Source: Trichomonas vaginalis G3 (taxonomy: Eukaryota > Parabasalia > Trichomonadida > Trichomonadidae). From it: a DNA stretch of 64,000 nucleotides. The stretch lies in the NCBI RefSeq assembly GCF_026262505.1, contig NC_067203.1:21185411-21249410 (forward strand). The letters are read 5' to 3'. A program made the translations under genes and the position numbers. Positions 21,992 to 32,623 of the stretch are shown in pieces. The stretch's first letter is position 1. Every line of letters starts with the position of its first letter. The notes beneath the pieces were generated by a model. That model saw nothing but the letters and a program-made list of their open reading frames with translations, searched no databases and was not told the DNA's origin.

Positions 21992-24451
21992 TCATAGTAC
22001 TTCCAATGTCGTCAAGAATGAAAAGATTCTTTCCAATAACGTGCTTATCTGACTGGTTGTGCTCCACAAGAATCTGATATTTCCTTTGAAATTTTGGATA
22101 TTTAAGTATAAATTTTCTTCTTCCTCATCTTTGGATTCATTGTCATTTTTATTCTTTTCTTTTCCTTCATCTTCTTTATTATCTTTTGACTCATGATCAC
22201 TATCTTCTTTAACATTTTCAATATCAAGAATTTCATCTTCGTCAACATTATCTTCTTCGATAATCTCTTCTTTCTTCTTTGACTTCAAAGCTTCACTTTC
22301 TGATTCTTCTTTCTTCTTTGACTTTGTTCCTTCACTTTCTGATTCTTCTTTCTTCTTTGATTTATGACTGCGTTCATCATCACTGTCACTGAAATCACTC
22401 ATGTCATCTTTGTGCTTCTTCTGATTCTTCGAATATGATTCATCTTCAACATCACTGGAGTCAGATGTATTATCCAATAAATCATTATCTTTTCCTCTTT
22501 TAGAATTATGGTGTTTTCTCTTAGAATTTGGATGCTTTCTCTTAGAATTCTTTCTGTTCTTCTTATCTTCACCTTTTTTATCTTTCTCTTCGGCTTGTTT
22601 TGCTTCCTCCTTTTCTCTCTGTTTTCTTTCTTTCTCTTCGTCAGCTTTTTTCTCTTCTTCTCTTTTGATTCTAATTAGATCATTATCTGTTAGTCTTGTT
22701 GGATCCTCGAGTTTCTTTTTATCAAGCATGTTAGCAACAATAGCTGCAGCAGTTGCAATTACACCTACGACATCTGCAATAATAACAAATGCTGAGTTAA
22801 CCTTTGCAGGAATTGGTTTGAAAACATTAATTGTTGCAATAATTCCAACAACAGCATTAGTTGCATACAATATCATATCAACTAAATTGTTGAGGAAAGA
22901 AAAATATGGTTTTCGAACAAATGTTAAAATAAACATTAATATATGTATCGCAGGAAGACATCCAATAATGTTTTTGTGTGCAAGATTTGCTAATGTTGTA
23001 ATAAGTAAAACTAAAAACTTGTATAAAATTTTAACAATTCCCCAATAAGGATTAAAATATGTTAAGTCTTTGCAATATTTAGCGCCAACAGTATCGACTC
23101 TTCTCATTAAGCAATACCATCTATATTCTTTGGAATCTCCATATGCTGGTATTGTTTTGAATTCCTTTCTCGCTCTATATATCAAAACGAAGTACAAAAC
23201 AGGACATCCGATCATAATAAATGCAACAGCCCAGAACAAAAATATTGTATATATAGGTAAAATATCATAGTCAAAGTAAATTGATGGTTCTGTCTTAACA
23301 ACACGAATTGGACTACCAGAACATAAATGCGGGCACAGTTCATATGATGGGGCATATCCTTCTTGGAATGTGGAATTTATTGTATTAAAAGAATCTTTAT
23401 AAATTCCACTATTATTTGCTAGATATTGTTGAAAGTCTTCCCTAAGCATTTTTTCATCAACATTACCTATTCTTGTTGAATGTGTGTTCATATATCCTTC
23501 ATATCCTGGATATTTTAGCCTTAATGTATCAGCACAAGGAATGCAATGGCCTTGCGTTTTAAGTAATGTATCAATAGCTCTAAATGAACCCCAATAATAT
23601 CCTGGAGGACATTGTACATTTGTACTATATAAAATTTGAATGAAATAAGTCAATAAGGGAATATAGAAGATATCTAAGAACAATGTGAAAACTGTAAATG
23701 TCAATCTTTTTAGAATTGCCTTTATTTTGTATTTAAACTTTCGAGAACATTCACAAAGACCCAAAACACCTGGAATGAAAAGAATAACTCCGAATAATGC
23801 ACATGGAATAACGACAAAAATGGTTTTTCTAGAGAAATATGAGGCGACAAATAGTCCAATAGCGGCAATTATTTTCAAGAGGTCTAAGTATAATTTTGGC
23901 TCCCTAATTTGTATACTTTCTCTCACAGTTTTGAGGTATTCATCCGGATTGAAATTATTGATAATTAACGTCTTTTGTTTGTGGAGATCTTCTTCTGTAG
24001 GTGCATATTTGATATCATCAAATACATTTCGCCAACATTTACATGCAAAAAACCTAATTACAAAGAAGAATAATGGTGAAAATATGAAAATTAAAAGTTG
24101 AACATAAATCTTGAGTTCAAGGTAAAATATAGCTAACAATGGTGCAATGGCAGGTATATAGATCATCAATCTCAATGGCAAATATCTATGCTTTAATCCT
24201 GACATGAAACTTGGTATGAAAGTAACAGCTGAAAGTACCAAAATGATAAGTGCCATGATAAGTCTGAAGTCATGGGAGTTTAGATATCCAATTGCGCCGT
24301 TTGCTATTAATGTGATAAAATTTTTCAGAACACCTGCCCATTTCTTGATTTTGGCAGTTACAGGGAATCTATCAAAATCAATTGCAGATCCTATGCTCTG
24401 GAAAAACGTGATTAATGACATAATTGCATTTGTTTGACTCAAATTTCCCAT
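21992..24451 (-). CDS. Multipass membrane protein with long charged cytosolic tail
   Basis: From the ATG at 24451 the protein has 819 residues (the frame opens 12 codons earlier at a GTG). There are roughly ten hydrophobic helices. A Cys-containing loop in the middle (CPPGYYWGSF ... HCIPCAD ... CPHLCSG) is probably extracellular. After the last helix comes a ~200-residue Lys/Glu/Ser/Asp-rich low-complexity tail. It contains short internal repeats (NSKRKHP/NSKRKHH and KSKKKEESESE copies, encoded around 22260-22560). The tail ends in a hydrophobic 40-residue segment. I do not recognise the family; a channel- or receptor-like surface protein is only a guess. Confidence 0.75.
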   Translation of the reverse strand: MGNLSQTNAIMSLITFFQSIGSAIDFDRFPVTAKIKKWAGVLKNFITLIANGAIGYLNSHDFRLIMALIILVLSAVTFIPSFMSGLKHRYLPLRLMIYIPAIAPLLAIFYLELKIYVQLLIFIFSPLFFFVIRFFACKCWRNVFDDIKYAPTEEDLHKQKTLIINNFNPDEYLKTVRESIQIREPKLYLDLLKIIAAIGLFVASYFSRKTIFVVIPCALFGVILFIPGVLGLCECSRKFKYKIKAILKRLTFTVFTLFLDIFYIPLLTYFIQILYSTNVQCPPGYYWGSFRAIDTLLKTQGHCIPCADTLRLKYPGYEGYMNTHSTRIGNVDEKMLREDFQQYLANNSGIYKDSFNTINSTFQEGYAPSYELCPHLCSGSPIRVVKTEPSIYFDYDILPIYTIFLFWAVAFIMIGCPVLYFVLIYRARKEFKTIPAYGDSKEYRWYCLMRRVDTVGAKYCKDLTYFNPYWGIVKILYKFLVLLITTLANLAHKNIIGCLPAIHILMFILTFVRKPYFSFLNNLVDMILYATNAVVGIIATINVFKPIPAKVNSAFVIIADVVGVIATAAAIVANMLDKKKLEDPTRLTDNDLIRIKREEEKKADEEKERKQREKEEAKQAEEKDKKGEDKKNRKNSKRKHPNSKRKHHNSKRGKDNDLLDNTSDSSDVEDESYSKNQKKHKDDMSDFSDSDDERSHKSKKKEESESEGTKSKKKEESESEALKSKKKEEIIEEDNVDEDEILDIENVKEDSDHESKDNKEDEGKEKNKNDNESKDEEEENLYLNIQNFKGNIRFLWSTTSQISTLLERIFSFLTTLEVL

Positions 24452-25163
24452 ATTAATATGATAGATTTTTTTTTCTGAAAGAACCACTTTTCAAATTATT
24501 TGATGTGAATTAATTTATGGAATGCGACTCATATCCAGGATTTTTTTGTTCAGCCATCGTGACGATAATTCAATTTGAGAATTTCAAAAGATTAAATAAC
24601 CATACTTTTCAATTTAAATAGGATAAATTTATTCATTTTCTGGTTTAGTTGTGAGTTCCGCTAACAAATTTCGAACTCGGCATTTAAAAATATTTGCAAA
24701 AACGAGCGAAAATACTTTATAGAGAAATCTGTTACATATCAAATATTTCGATAAAAATTTTCAACAAAATCAGATTTTTTTGTAAACTATTTAAATTTTG
24801 TAACAGGTTTCGCCATTGTTAAGAGCAATCTGAAGATACTTTCCAATAAAAATTACAAATTAAAGTTGAATGAGTGTATAACGATAAGCGGCTGAAGTTC
24901 AGAAAATTCAATACTTAATTGATTTTGGTTTTTCATAGAATTGAGAGTTATTAACTCACTTTGACCAATTAAGACAAGAATTATTTTTTCATTGGCATGG
25001 TCATTAAAATATAAATAGAAAATTCAATGTTTTTTTTAATTCACTAAAATTAAGTAAAAAAGACGTTGATATCAGCAGGTTAATATAATTCGAATTTTTG
25101 AAAACTAATTCAAAAATTCAAAGTCTGGTAATACTTTTGAATTTATAATTATCGCCAAGAAAT
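24452..25163. other. Spacer between divergent membrane-protein genes
   Basis: 712 bp of AT-rich sequence without a coding or RNA feature that I can support. Confidence 0.45.
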
Positions 25164-27413
25164 ATGCTGCTTGGATTCTTTGTTCAAATAATCAAATCAG
25201 ACATGTTTGATAAATCGAATGATTGCTATAAATTTGTTTCACCAAGGGTACGCCATCAAACTTTTTATAATTACTCAATTCCTGCAGGAAAAATCTTATG
25301 CAGTTCCTATAGCACTGTTGTTGCAGCCAATACATCAATACAAGTAGATTATTACTACAACACAATGTATGACTCAGAACCCAGTCATTATGATAATCCA
25401 TTTGCCATTCTTGAAACAGACAATCAGCAATATTATCAACTTGCAAAAATCTATGCTAAAAATTCATCAGAACCATTCTTCATACAGTTGGTATTAATAA
25501 CAACTTCTTTAAAAGAATCAACTCATATCTTCTATTCAATGTTCAATACTCATCTCTATTTATGCAAGAAATTCGTTTCTCACCAGATAGTAGTTCCAGA
25601 AAAGAAGATAAACTTCACAACACGTATGAATATTGTAACATTTAATGGACGGGGTAGTTCTGCACCGACAACAATAATGGATTGGGCTAGAGGATCACAA
25701 ATATCAGAAAATGTTATTAGAAAAGAATATGCATCTCTTATCTATGAACAAAAAATAAATGAAGTTGAAAGCATTTTCGACAAAGAAAAATTGTATATGA
25801 TGCCATATAAGCGTGGCGTGTATACTAAAGCTGAAGTTGAAGAATTCACTAAATTAAATGAACCAATATTTAACATAACAGAGTTTGATCCCTATGATTT
25901 ATCAGAAGATACAAAAGAATGTATAGTAAATGAAATATGGAATCCGAAATTTGCTAATAGAGATAGTGGATTAAAGTACACAGATTCAAAAGTATTCACC
26001 ATCAAACCAGGAGATTGCCAATGCTTATATGGCAATTTTGTATTAGATAGCAAAGATGATTTCATAGCAACTATCGAATACAATGATACAATGCATTATT
26101 CTGCATATGATTTGCATGTCAGGCCTAATAGAATTATCAAAAAATATGAAAATCCATTTAGTTTGACAACAGAAAAACCTGATGAAAGATTAAGCAATTT
26201 AATAAAACTAGAGTGTAAATCAAAGACCGAATCATGTAAAATACAAGCTATTGGCGTTTTACCTCCTCTTCAAAAGAGATTCTTCTTAACACCAATGATA
26301 TTAGAATCAATATTTACAACAAATATTAGTTTCTCAATTGAAAAAGAAATCATAATAAATCAAGAAGAAATTCAAATGTTTTCAATCACAATTCATAACA
26401 AAAAGAAATTTAATGTTAAAGTTAGTAGTAACAATGATAAAATTAACAACTATTTTGCAGCATCAGATTCGAATTCATCAAATGAAACTTCTTTTAATAC
26501 AATTACTATTTATCCTAGTTATGATATGCACAAATTCATTCTTGAAGAAGAAAACTTTTCCAATTTCCAACTCACTGCAAAAGTTAAAGTTGAAGTTTCA
26601 CCAGTTGCCGAATCATCAGAAGAAAATACTGATCAACAAGATGAAATCTTTGAAGAAAATTTGTTTTTAAGATTGCCAACAACTGGAGGAGGAACAACAA
26701 AACAAGATGTTATTGAATACAACAAGAAAGAAGAAGAGTTAGAGAGAGGACATGGAAAGTTAATTCTTCTCATATCAATTGCTATTACAACAGTTCTTGC
26801 AATAGCAATTATTATTTATGTTGTGATTGTTGCGTATCGTGAAAAGAAGAAGAATAAAGATAAAGAAGAAATGAAAGAAGTTGTAGTAACTGATGATGAA
26901 AATGAGAAAGAAAATCAAGAAAACAAAGATGAACAATCTGGAAAATCAAATAATTCAAGCGAAGAATCGAAAGAAAAGAAAGAAAAATCAGATGATGCAT
27001 CATATTCATCAAAGTCAAGTAAAGAAAAATCAAAAGAAAGCAAAGATGATAAAGAAGGAAATGAAGAAGAAGATAAATCAGAGGATATGTCGAAAGAAAA
27101 TAAAGATGATAAAGAAGGAAAATTGGATGATAAATCGAAAGAAAATGATAATTCAGACCATTATAGTTATTCATATTCAACCAAGAACAGAAATCAAGCA
27201 GATGATATGTCAGATGATGAAACAGGAAATTATTCATATGAATCTTCTAAAGCATCAAGTAAAAGTTCTAAAGGAAGAAGACAAAGAAATGAAGAAAAGA
27301 TGAAAAATGATGTTTCGGATTCTAATTCCGAAGAAAAAAGTTACTCTTACTCATACTCCAAATCATATTCTAAGTCAAATAGTAATTCTGTATCATATAC
27401 GAGTATTTTCTAA
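25164..27413 (+). CDS. Type I membrane glycoprotein-like with Ser/Lys/Glu-rich tail
   Basis: 749 residues, starting at an ATG with a short hydrophobic leader (MLLGFFVQII). The extracellular part (about 530 residues) has many N-glycosylation sequons and scattered Cys. One membrane helix lies at about 534-555 (LILLISIAITTVLAIAIIIYVV). The cytosolic tail is ~190 residues of Lys/Glu/Asp/Ser low complexity ending in repeated Ser-Tyr motifs (SYSYSKSYSKSNS). The charged tail resembles in composition that of the divergently transcribed neighbour at 21992-24451, so the two may work at the same membrane. Family not recognised. Confidence 0.75.
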   Translation: MLLGFFVQIIKSDMFDKSNDCYKFVSPRVRHQTFYNYSIPAGKILCSSYSTVVAANTSIQVDYYYNTMYDSEPSHYDNPFAILETDNQQYYQLAKIYAKNSSEPFFIQLVLITTSLKESTHIFYSMFNTHLYLCKKFVSHQIVVPEKKINFTTRMNIVTFNGRGSSAPTTIMDWARGSQISENVIRKEYASLIYEQKINEVESIFDKEKLYMMPYKRGVYTKAEVEEFTKLNEPIFNITEFDPYDLSEDTKECIVNEIWNPKFANRDSGLKYTDSKVFTIKPGDCQCLYGNFVLDSKDDFIATIEYNDTMHYSAYDLHVRPNRIIKKYENPFSLTTEKPDERLSNLIKLECKSKTESCKIQAIGVLPPLQKRFFLTPMILESIFTTNISFSIEKEIIINQEEIQMFSITIHNKKKFNVKVSSNNDKINNYFAASDSNSSNETSFNTITIYPSYDMHKFILEEENFSNFQLTAKVKVEVSPVAESSEENTDQQDEIFEENLFLRLPTTGGGTTKQDVIEYNKKEEELERGHGKLILLISIAITTVLAIAIIIYVVIVAYREKKKNKDKEEMKEVVVTDDENEKENQENKDEQSGKSNNSSEESKEKKEKSDDASYSSKSSKEKSKESKDDKEGNEEEDKSEDMSKENKDDKEGKLDDKSKENDNSDHYSYSYSTKNRNQADDMSDDETGNYSYESSKASSKSSKGRRQRNEEKMKNDVSDSNSEEKSYSYSYSKSYSKSNSNSVSYTSIF

Positions 27414-28723
27414 TTGCTTATATATATATATTAAAATATATCTGTTTTGAAATTTATATATGATATTTTCATTAATAATGTTTAATCATTTCAATTTTTA
27501 TTTCTAAGATTTGATAACATTTTTAGTATTCCAAATCAAGAAAAAGTCATAAGTATTGACATTTCAACATAATTTACTTTTCTAATGCTAGAAATAACAT
27601 AGTATGATAATATCTATACAAATTTTGAAACATATGTACCATATTTTGTTAAAATTACATATTATTTTGAATAAATTCAATATTATTAGATGTAATAGAT
27701 AATGGACTAGAAGGTAGATATAAAACAATAGGGTTGATTCATACATCTATGCTCAGAGATATGCCAATAGCTGTTTTCAGATTTTTTTTTATTTCCTTCA
27801 TTTCAAACTCAATCAATAATTTTTACTTCATTTTAAGTATGATACTCACGTTACTTAACAAAATTTCTACGATGTGAACAGATGAAGAAATATCAGAAGG
27901 ATATCAAAATGACAGTTTAACAAAAACATCATTTATCGCTCTGTGTATGGTAAATCCTGCTATTACTTACAAATATTTGAGTTCCAGCATTGATTTTATA
28001 AAAAAATTTTACAAGACTTTCAGCGTAATTGTCGAAACATCATAAGAAAAGATAATATGATAGATCTATTGATATCAGATCTCATTTAAGTATCTATTTT
28101 TGAAATTGTAAATTTTGATGTAAATACATAGACCTGTAAATTCGTATAATTAACAAATGTGACTCTAATGATTAAACGAATGACTTCTTTAAACAATCAA
28201 TTATAATAATTTCTTTTTCTTTATTTTTGCGTATAATTAGTAATGTGCACTAATGGGAGTAAGATGCTCATTCTTTTGATGAAATTTCTACTATCGGTAA
28301 AGTTCTATATCTGCTGTTCAAGAGAGCCTTAGTGATATTGATGTTTTCTGATTAGATAATACGCTCGTTGCGATTTCTGCATATTAATTCTTTTGAGGGG
28401 GATGATCAACACGTGCTAAATGTCCGGGTTTTGGCAATATCTAAATGTTGATTGTTTCCGAGTTTATGGCAAAAACAAGTTGAAAATGAATAAACCACTA
28501 GCAAAAGATACCTAATAACTTATCCGAGTAGTGAAATTTTTGTTGCTCGGAAATAAAGAAATCCTCTCAATTCAGAATTCTATTCAATTTTAGAACAATT
28601 CATTGTCATTTTTTTATGCATCCGTTAAAATGTTGTTAGTATGTTTATGCACAGATGGCCCATGACCAAAATTCGAATGAATTATCAAATATTTGAGAGA
28701 ACAATTTTGCTCAAATTTTTTAC
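27414..28723. other. Intergenic, no gene seen
   Basis: 1.3 kb of AT-rich sequence with no frame, repeat or RNA that I can support. Confidence 0.45.
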
Positions 28724-29437
28724 ATGTCTATACAACAAGATTACTCTCCACAAACTGAAACATCACCAAGGAAGAAATGCTTTGGCTCAATACCTGTTCT
28801 TGATCGCCTCACATGTGATATACTCGTTGAAGAAGCCGAGAAAGATATTTCTTCTGGATACACAACAAAGCAAGATTGCAAGTTCATTTCTTCAATAGTA
28901 AGAAATTCAATAAACTCCCCAGAAAAACTTCAAAACCTTGAGAATTACAATACTTACTACAGTAAATCTCCCGATAGAGGCTGCACTCCTTCTTTTGCAA
29001 AAGATATCCAAATACCGCAGTCAACAAGTGAGCCAGTCATCCACGATAAGTCATCTTTCTTTGAAAGAGAGAAAACCTTATTAATGTCAAAATCATTTAC
29101 CGAGGAAGCACTCCTTCAATCACCAAAGATAGAACATCAAAAATTAGATAAAGGAGTGATTAAGAGGGCAGAACGAGCCTTAAAACGAAGAGAAAAAAGT
29201 CAATCTCTTATTCTTTCTCAGAGTTTACATGAAGAAACAGATATTTATGCTAAGCCTAAACCATATAGAATCGAAAAGACCATACTTCAGGAGTCTCAAA
29301 GCAAATTAGAAACAATTCAACATAACGAAGAATTATTAGAGAAAAAAGAGCTCGAAAATTGCTATTACAAACCAATAAATCCTAACATGAAGCTTGTTGA
29401 AAGAGCAAGGAAACGCAGATCCGAAAAAGAAAAATAA
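28724..29437 (+). CDS. Basic hypothetical protein
   Basis: 237 residues, not recognised. Rich in Lys/Glu/Ser, with two similar basic motifs (IKRAERALKRREKS and LVERARKRRSEKEK) and no membrane segment. The stop TAA at 29435-29437 is followed by 36 further codons in the same frame with coding-like composition (including KFHPLKVPKYV), up to a TGA at 29546-29548. The gene may therefore have been longer and acquired an early stop. The ATG at 28724 is the first in frame. Confidence 0.65.
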   Translation: MSIQQDYSPQTETSPRKKCFGSIPVLDRLTCDILVEEAEKDISSGYTTKQDCKFISSIVRNSINSPEKLQNLENYNTYYSKSPDRGCTPSFAKDIQIPQSTSEPVIHDKSSFFEREKTLLMSKSFTEEALLQSPKIEHQKLDKGVIKRAERALKRREKSQSLILSQSLHEETDIYAKPKPYRIEKTILQESQSKLETIQHNEELLEKKELENCYYKPINPNMKLVERARKRRSEKEK

Positions 29438-29548
29438 TCAAATAAATCTCAAACAGAAAACAATGAGAAAGTAGAAAACGAATATAAATTCCATCCTTTG
29501 AAAGTTCCCAAATACGTAAGTTCTGTTATTTCATGTTTAAATAAATGA

Positions 29549-30023
29549 AACCTTATTATTATGTTTTTGTTATAAATTAATCATATTTTTGGATTTTCTT
29601 ACATGAGGTAGGAATAATTATTTGAATTTTGGACTCTGTTTATGTAATTATAGATTTCATCAATATTTGTTTATTCAAGCTTACTTCTGAAGTCTAGCAA
29701 TACTAGTGGCTAACTATTTATATGTTTCAATCATGCTGGTGCTGCAATTTTAATACAAATGCTGTATTTCATTGAAAAAATCGATAGAAGTGGTCATATG
29801 CCAATATTATCTGCATAGAATGTCTTAGTAAATTGCTCATTAGCTGTCTAAATGATGGATTCAATTATTTTCAGTTTTCATCAAAAAGATATGGTTTTCT
29901 ATTTCTTTTCAAAAAGGTAAATTATCTAATTTTTATGGTATGATAAATCGGATACATAAATATTGCATTTCGTTATGGTTCTATTAAAAAATTTTATTAA
30001 TATTTAGACAACAAAATAAAATA
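29549..30023. other. Intergenic, no gene seen
   Basis: 475 bp of AT-rich 3' flank between convergent genes. Confidence 0.4.
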
Positions 30024-30458
30024 TTACATGGCATCAACACGTGACCTTGGGAATTGGAATGATGGCTTAATCCACTCGCCACATGAGCATTGTGAGCCAT
30101 ACCAGTTGAAATGGCCAAGTTTTATCTTGCACTTTGGACAGTAGATTGTATCATTCATTCTTCCAGTTGCATCGAGCCATTCTGGCTTTTCAACAAAGTA
30201 AGAATGGCAACCATTTTCTTTGGAAGCGAATTGTTTCCTCTTTTTTGCAATTGGACGAAGCTTTGTAGCTTCGTGCTGAATGATGTCACTTCCTTTGAAT
30301 AATGGGCATCTGCATTGTGGGCATCTAAAAACTGTATTTGGATCTATTGGCTTTTCTTGTTTTGCTGCCGATTCATTTTCATCATCAACTGGTGGGAGTT
30401 CAACAGGAGTTTCTTTCCACTCATCATTTGGTTGGCTTGCTGGAGTTTGCTCTGCCAT
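30024..30458 (-). CDS. Yvh1/DUSP12-type zinc-binding protein without phosphatase domain
   Basis: 144 residues from the ATG at 30458 (the longer open frame starts at a GTG). After an acidic, Pro-rich N-terminus come CPQCRCPLF, a conserved His (IIQHEA), the SYFVEKPEWL segment, then CPKCKIKLGHFNWYGSQCSCGEW and a PSFQF...SRVD ending. This is the C-terminal zinc-binding domain of Yvh1/DUSP12. No tyrosine-phosphatase HCx5R motif is present and there is no space for one. In yeast the zinc domain of Yvh1 is what serves 60S ribosome stalk assembly, so this protein may keep only that role. It is divergently paired with the Trm112 gene, 164 bp apart. Confidence 0.88.
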   Translation of the reverse strand: MAEQTPASQPNDEWKETPVELPPVDDENESAAKQEKPIDPNTVFRCPQCRCPLFKGSDIIQHEATKLRPIAKKRKQFASKENGCHSYFVEKPEWLDATGRMNDTIYCPKCKIKLGHFNWYGSQCSCGEWIKPSFQFPRSRVDAM

Positions 30459-30622
30459 TGTTTTTTCGAAAATTTTAATTGAATAGTTTACAATGTTGCG
30501 GTAAATGGGCACAAATCATGAAAAATTTCATTGGCTAAAACTAATAAAGAATAACCAACAACTGCAATGTTTTATTTGTGTTTAAAGTTTGGCCATTTTT
30601 ATTTCTTGTTTTCATCGATCTG

Positions 30623-30964
30623 ATGAGATTGGCTTTACATAACCTATTATTTGACGATAATGGAGAACCATTTAAAATAGTATGCACAAAAAAGATAATA
30701 GTCCACAAGGATTTTGATTCTAACTATTTGCACAGATTATTAAGAACTATTAATATGGAATCATTCAAAAATGGGTGCCAGGATCTTGGCTTAGAGTTTA
30801 TAGAGTATATGGGAGAACAAACTTCTGAAGAAAATCTCAATAAAATTCATCATTATCTACTTGAAATCGACATTCTTAGTGGGTATTTAGTATCAAAAAG
30901 CGGACAAAAATTTAATATTATTGGCGGAATTCCAGATATTGATGTTCCTGTATCAGAAAAATAG
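30623..30964 (+). CDS. TRM112: Trm112 methyltransferase activator
   Basis: 113 residues from the ATG at 30623 (MRLALHNLLF; a longer frame begins at a non-ATG codon). Matches the Trm112 fold order: N-terminal LxxHNLL, a central helix region (LHRLLRTINMESF ... CQDLGLEFI), then a helix HHYLLEIDILSGYLVSKSGQKFNIIGGIPDI, the hallmark C-terminal part. Trm112 is the obligate partner of several methyltransferases acting on tRNA, eRF1 and 18S rRNA. It shares a 164-bp divergent promoter region with the Yvh1-type zinc protein, another ribosome-biogenesis factor, which may allow joint control. Confidence 0.9.
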   Translation: MRLALHNLLFDDNGEPFKIVCTKKIIVHKDFDSNYLHRLLRTINMESFKNGCQDLGLEFIEYMGEQTSEENLNKIHHYLLEIDILSGYLVSKSGQKFNIIGGIPDIDVPVSEK

Positions 30965-31582
30965 TTTTCTAAATTTGAAACAAGATTATGATAAAATCTA
31001 TATTGGTTGTATATTACATTGATGTTTATGTCATATGTGGAAAGCTTTGCAGAAGGTTTTGCGCGTTTTCTCAAAATTATCAGAAATATTTATTTGATTA
31101 GATGATCATCCATTAATCATTTGGGAAACATATTATATCAAAGGAGATAAATCTATTGAAATTAGTCTTAAAAGGCGATTACTAAAAAGAATAAGGAATA
31201 AATAAAAACTTTATTGTAAAAGGAGTAGTCCTAATATAAGAAAGTAAACAATTTTTTAGTATTTTAAAGATCTACACTCCTTTTTACCATAAATATTCAT
31301 TCATATCCAATCATCTCAATTTTTTCCTAAAATCTTTCTCATCTTAATCTAAGGAATCTTAAATGAATAAAATCACAATAAAATACAAGACATAACAGCT
31401 TTACTGTAGCTTTCCTCTATACGAGATTGATCTTTAACTTTTTCATTGAATACTTTAATAATATAAAGCACAAATAGCTTCTTTCAGCTATAGACAGCAA
31501 TGTCTGCTATATATCTCTCAGTCTTGTTCATGTTTCAAACCCATAAAACAATGGGTATCAATTACAAAAAGTGACAAAATCA
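30965..31582. other. Intergenic, ending in the 14-3-3 promoter
   Basis: AT-rich; no coding feature. The M3-like element at 31566-31580 lies at the right edge. Confidence 0.45.
31566..31580 (+). promoter_or_regulatory. M3-like core promoter element of the 14-3-3 gene
   Basis: AAAAAGTGACAAAAT directly before the ATG at 31583. It closely resembles the M3 motif (AGAAGTGACGAAA) described for Trichomonas vaginalis promoters. The same core recurs upstream of other genes here. Confidence 0.55.
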
Positions 31583-32311
31583 ATGATTGACGAAAGAGCC
31601 GGATTGATATATTTATTGAACGTTTTCTATGCAAATCCTCAAGAATTTCCACGTATAGGTGAAGATGACGAAAATATTACAATGATGAAACGAATTATCG
31701 AATTAAATCCTCAATTGAATGAAAATGAAAGAAATCTTTTATCTTGTTTATATAAGACTATCGTCACAAAGCGTAGAGATGTATTGCGAAGATTTGAAAA
31801 CGAATTTAATCCAGAATGCCAACAATTTGAAAAACGTTATGAAAAAATTCAAGAATTTCGTGAAACATTAGTATCAGAAGTCGATAAGTATTGCTTAGAT
31901 CTTTGCCAACTTATCGAAGATCACCTCCTTCCTGTTGCTTCAACTCCAGAATCGAGAATTTTCTATGAAAAAATGGAAGCTGACTATTACAGATACATGG
32001 CAGAAAACCACGAAGGTGATGAGAGGCAAGATGCCATCCAAAAAGCAGGACAACATTATGAAAATGCCCTTTCGATCTCAAAGTCAGAGATTTCTTCTGT
32101 TTCATCGCTTGCACTCGGTTTAGTTCTTAATTACTCAGTTTTCTTATATGATATGATGGAGAAACACCACGAAGCCATCGAATTATCTGAAAAATCTGTT
32201 CAAGAAACAATTGACCTTCTTGATACTCTCAGTGATAAATCTTACACTGAAGCATCAAAGATTATTATGCTTCTTAAAGATAATTGCCAGAATTGGCGTG
32301 AAAGATTGTAA
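31583..32311 (+). CDS. 14-3-3 family protein
   Basis: 242 residues from the ATG at 31583 (the frame opens at a GTG four codons earlier). All-helical 14-3-3 fold with recognisable family blocks: FYEKMEADYYRYMAE (helix E with the phosphopeptide-binding Arg/Tyr), LALGLVLNYSVFLYDMM (helix G), and LDTLSDKSYTEASKIIMLLKDN followed by W (helix I). Binds phosphoserine/threonine partners as a dimer in the cytosol. The C-terminal acidic tail is very short. Its 3' end lies about 200 bp from the left end of the Polinton-like element. Confidence 0.94.
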   Translation: MIDERAGLIYLLNVFYANPQEFPRIGEDDENITMMKRIIELNPQLNENERNLLSCLYKTIVTKRRDVLRRFENEFNPECQQFEKRYEKIQEFRETLVSEVDKYCLDLCQLIEDHLLPVASTPESRIFYEKMEADYYRYMAENHEGDERQDAIQKAGQHYENALSISKSEISSVSSLALGLVLNYSVFLYDMMEKHHEAIELSEKSVQETIDLLDTLSDKSYTEASKIIMLLKDNCQNWRERL

Positions 32312-32507
32312 TTTAATAAATAATATTGATTTGTTATTATCACTGTTATGAATGTTTTTTAATATTTGTACTAACTTTACTCCATTTGAATAATTCAAAA
32401 TTTTGAATTAAATATTTTCGGAAAAATCTGATTATAAGTTAACAAAACATTTATATTTACATATACAAAACTAATAATATTACTTACAATTCATAAGAAA
32501 ATGGTAA

Positions 32508-32513
32508 GAGAAA
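32508..32513. repeat. Left target-site duplication (GAGAAA)
   Basis: Six-base copy repeated at 43215-43220 directly outside the other end. Six bases is the known Polinton target duplication length. Confidence 0.9.
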
Positions 32514-32623
32514 AGTAGTAGGATAGGATGGGTTGTGTGACTTTTTTTGTAAACGTAAGAATTCATACAATATTGAACGATTTTGTATCATTTAAAATTA
32601 ACATTATTTTTAAAATAATTTAT

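Noticed and set aside
26812..27303. Long frames on both strands over the charged tail of the membrane protein
   Set aside because: Low-complexity tail gives stop-poor frames in several phases.
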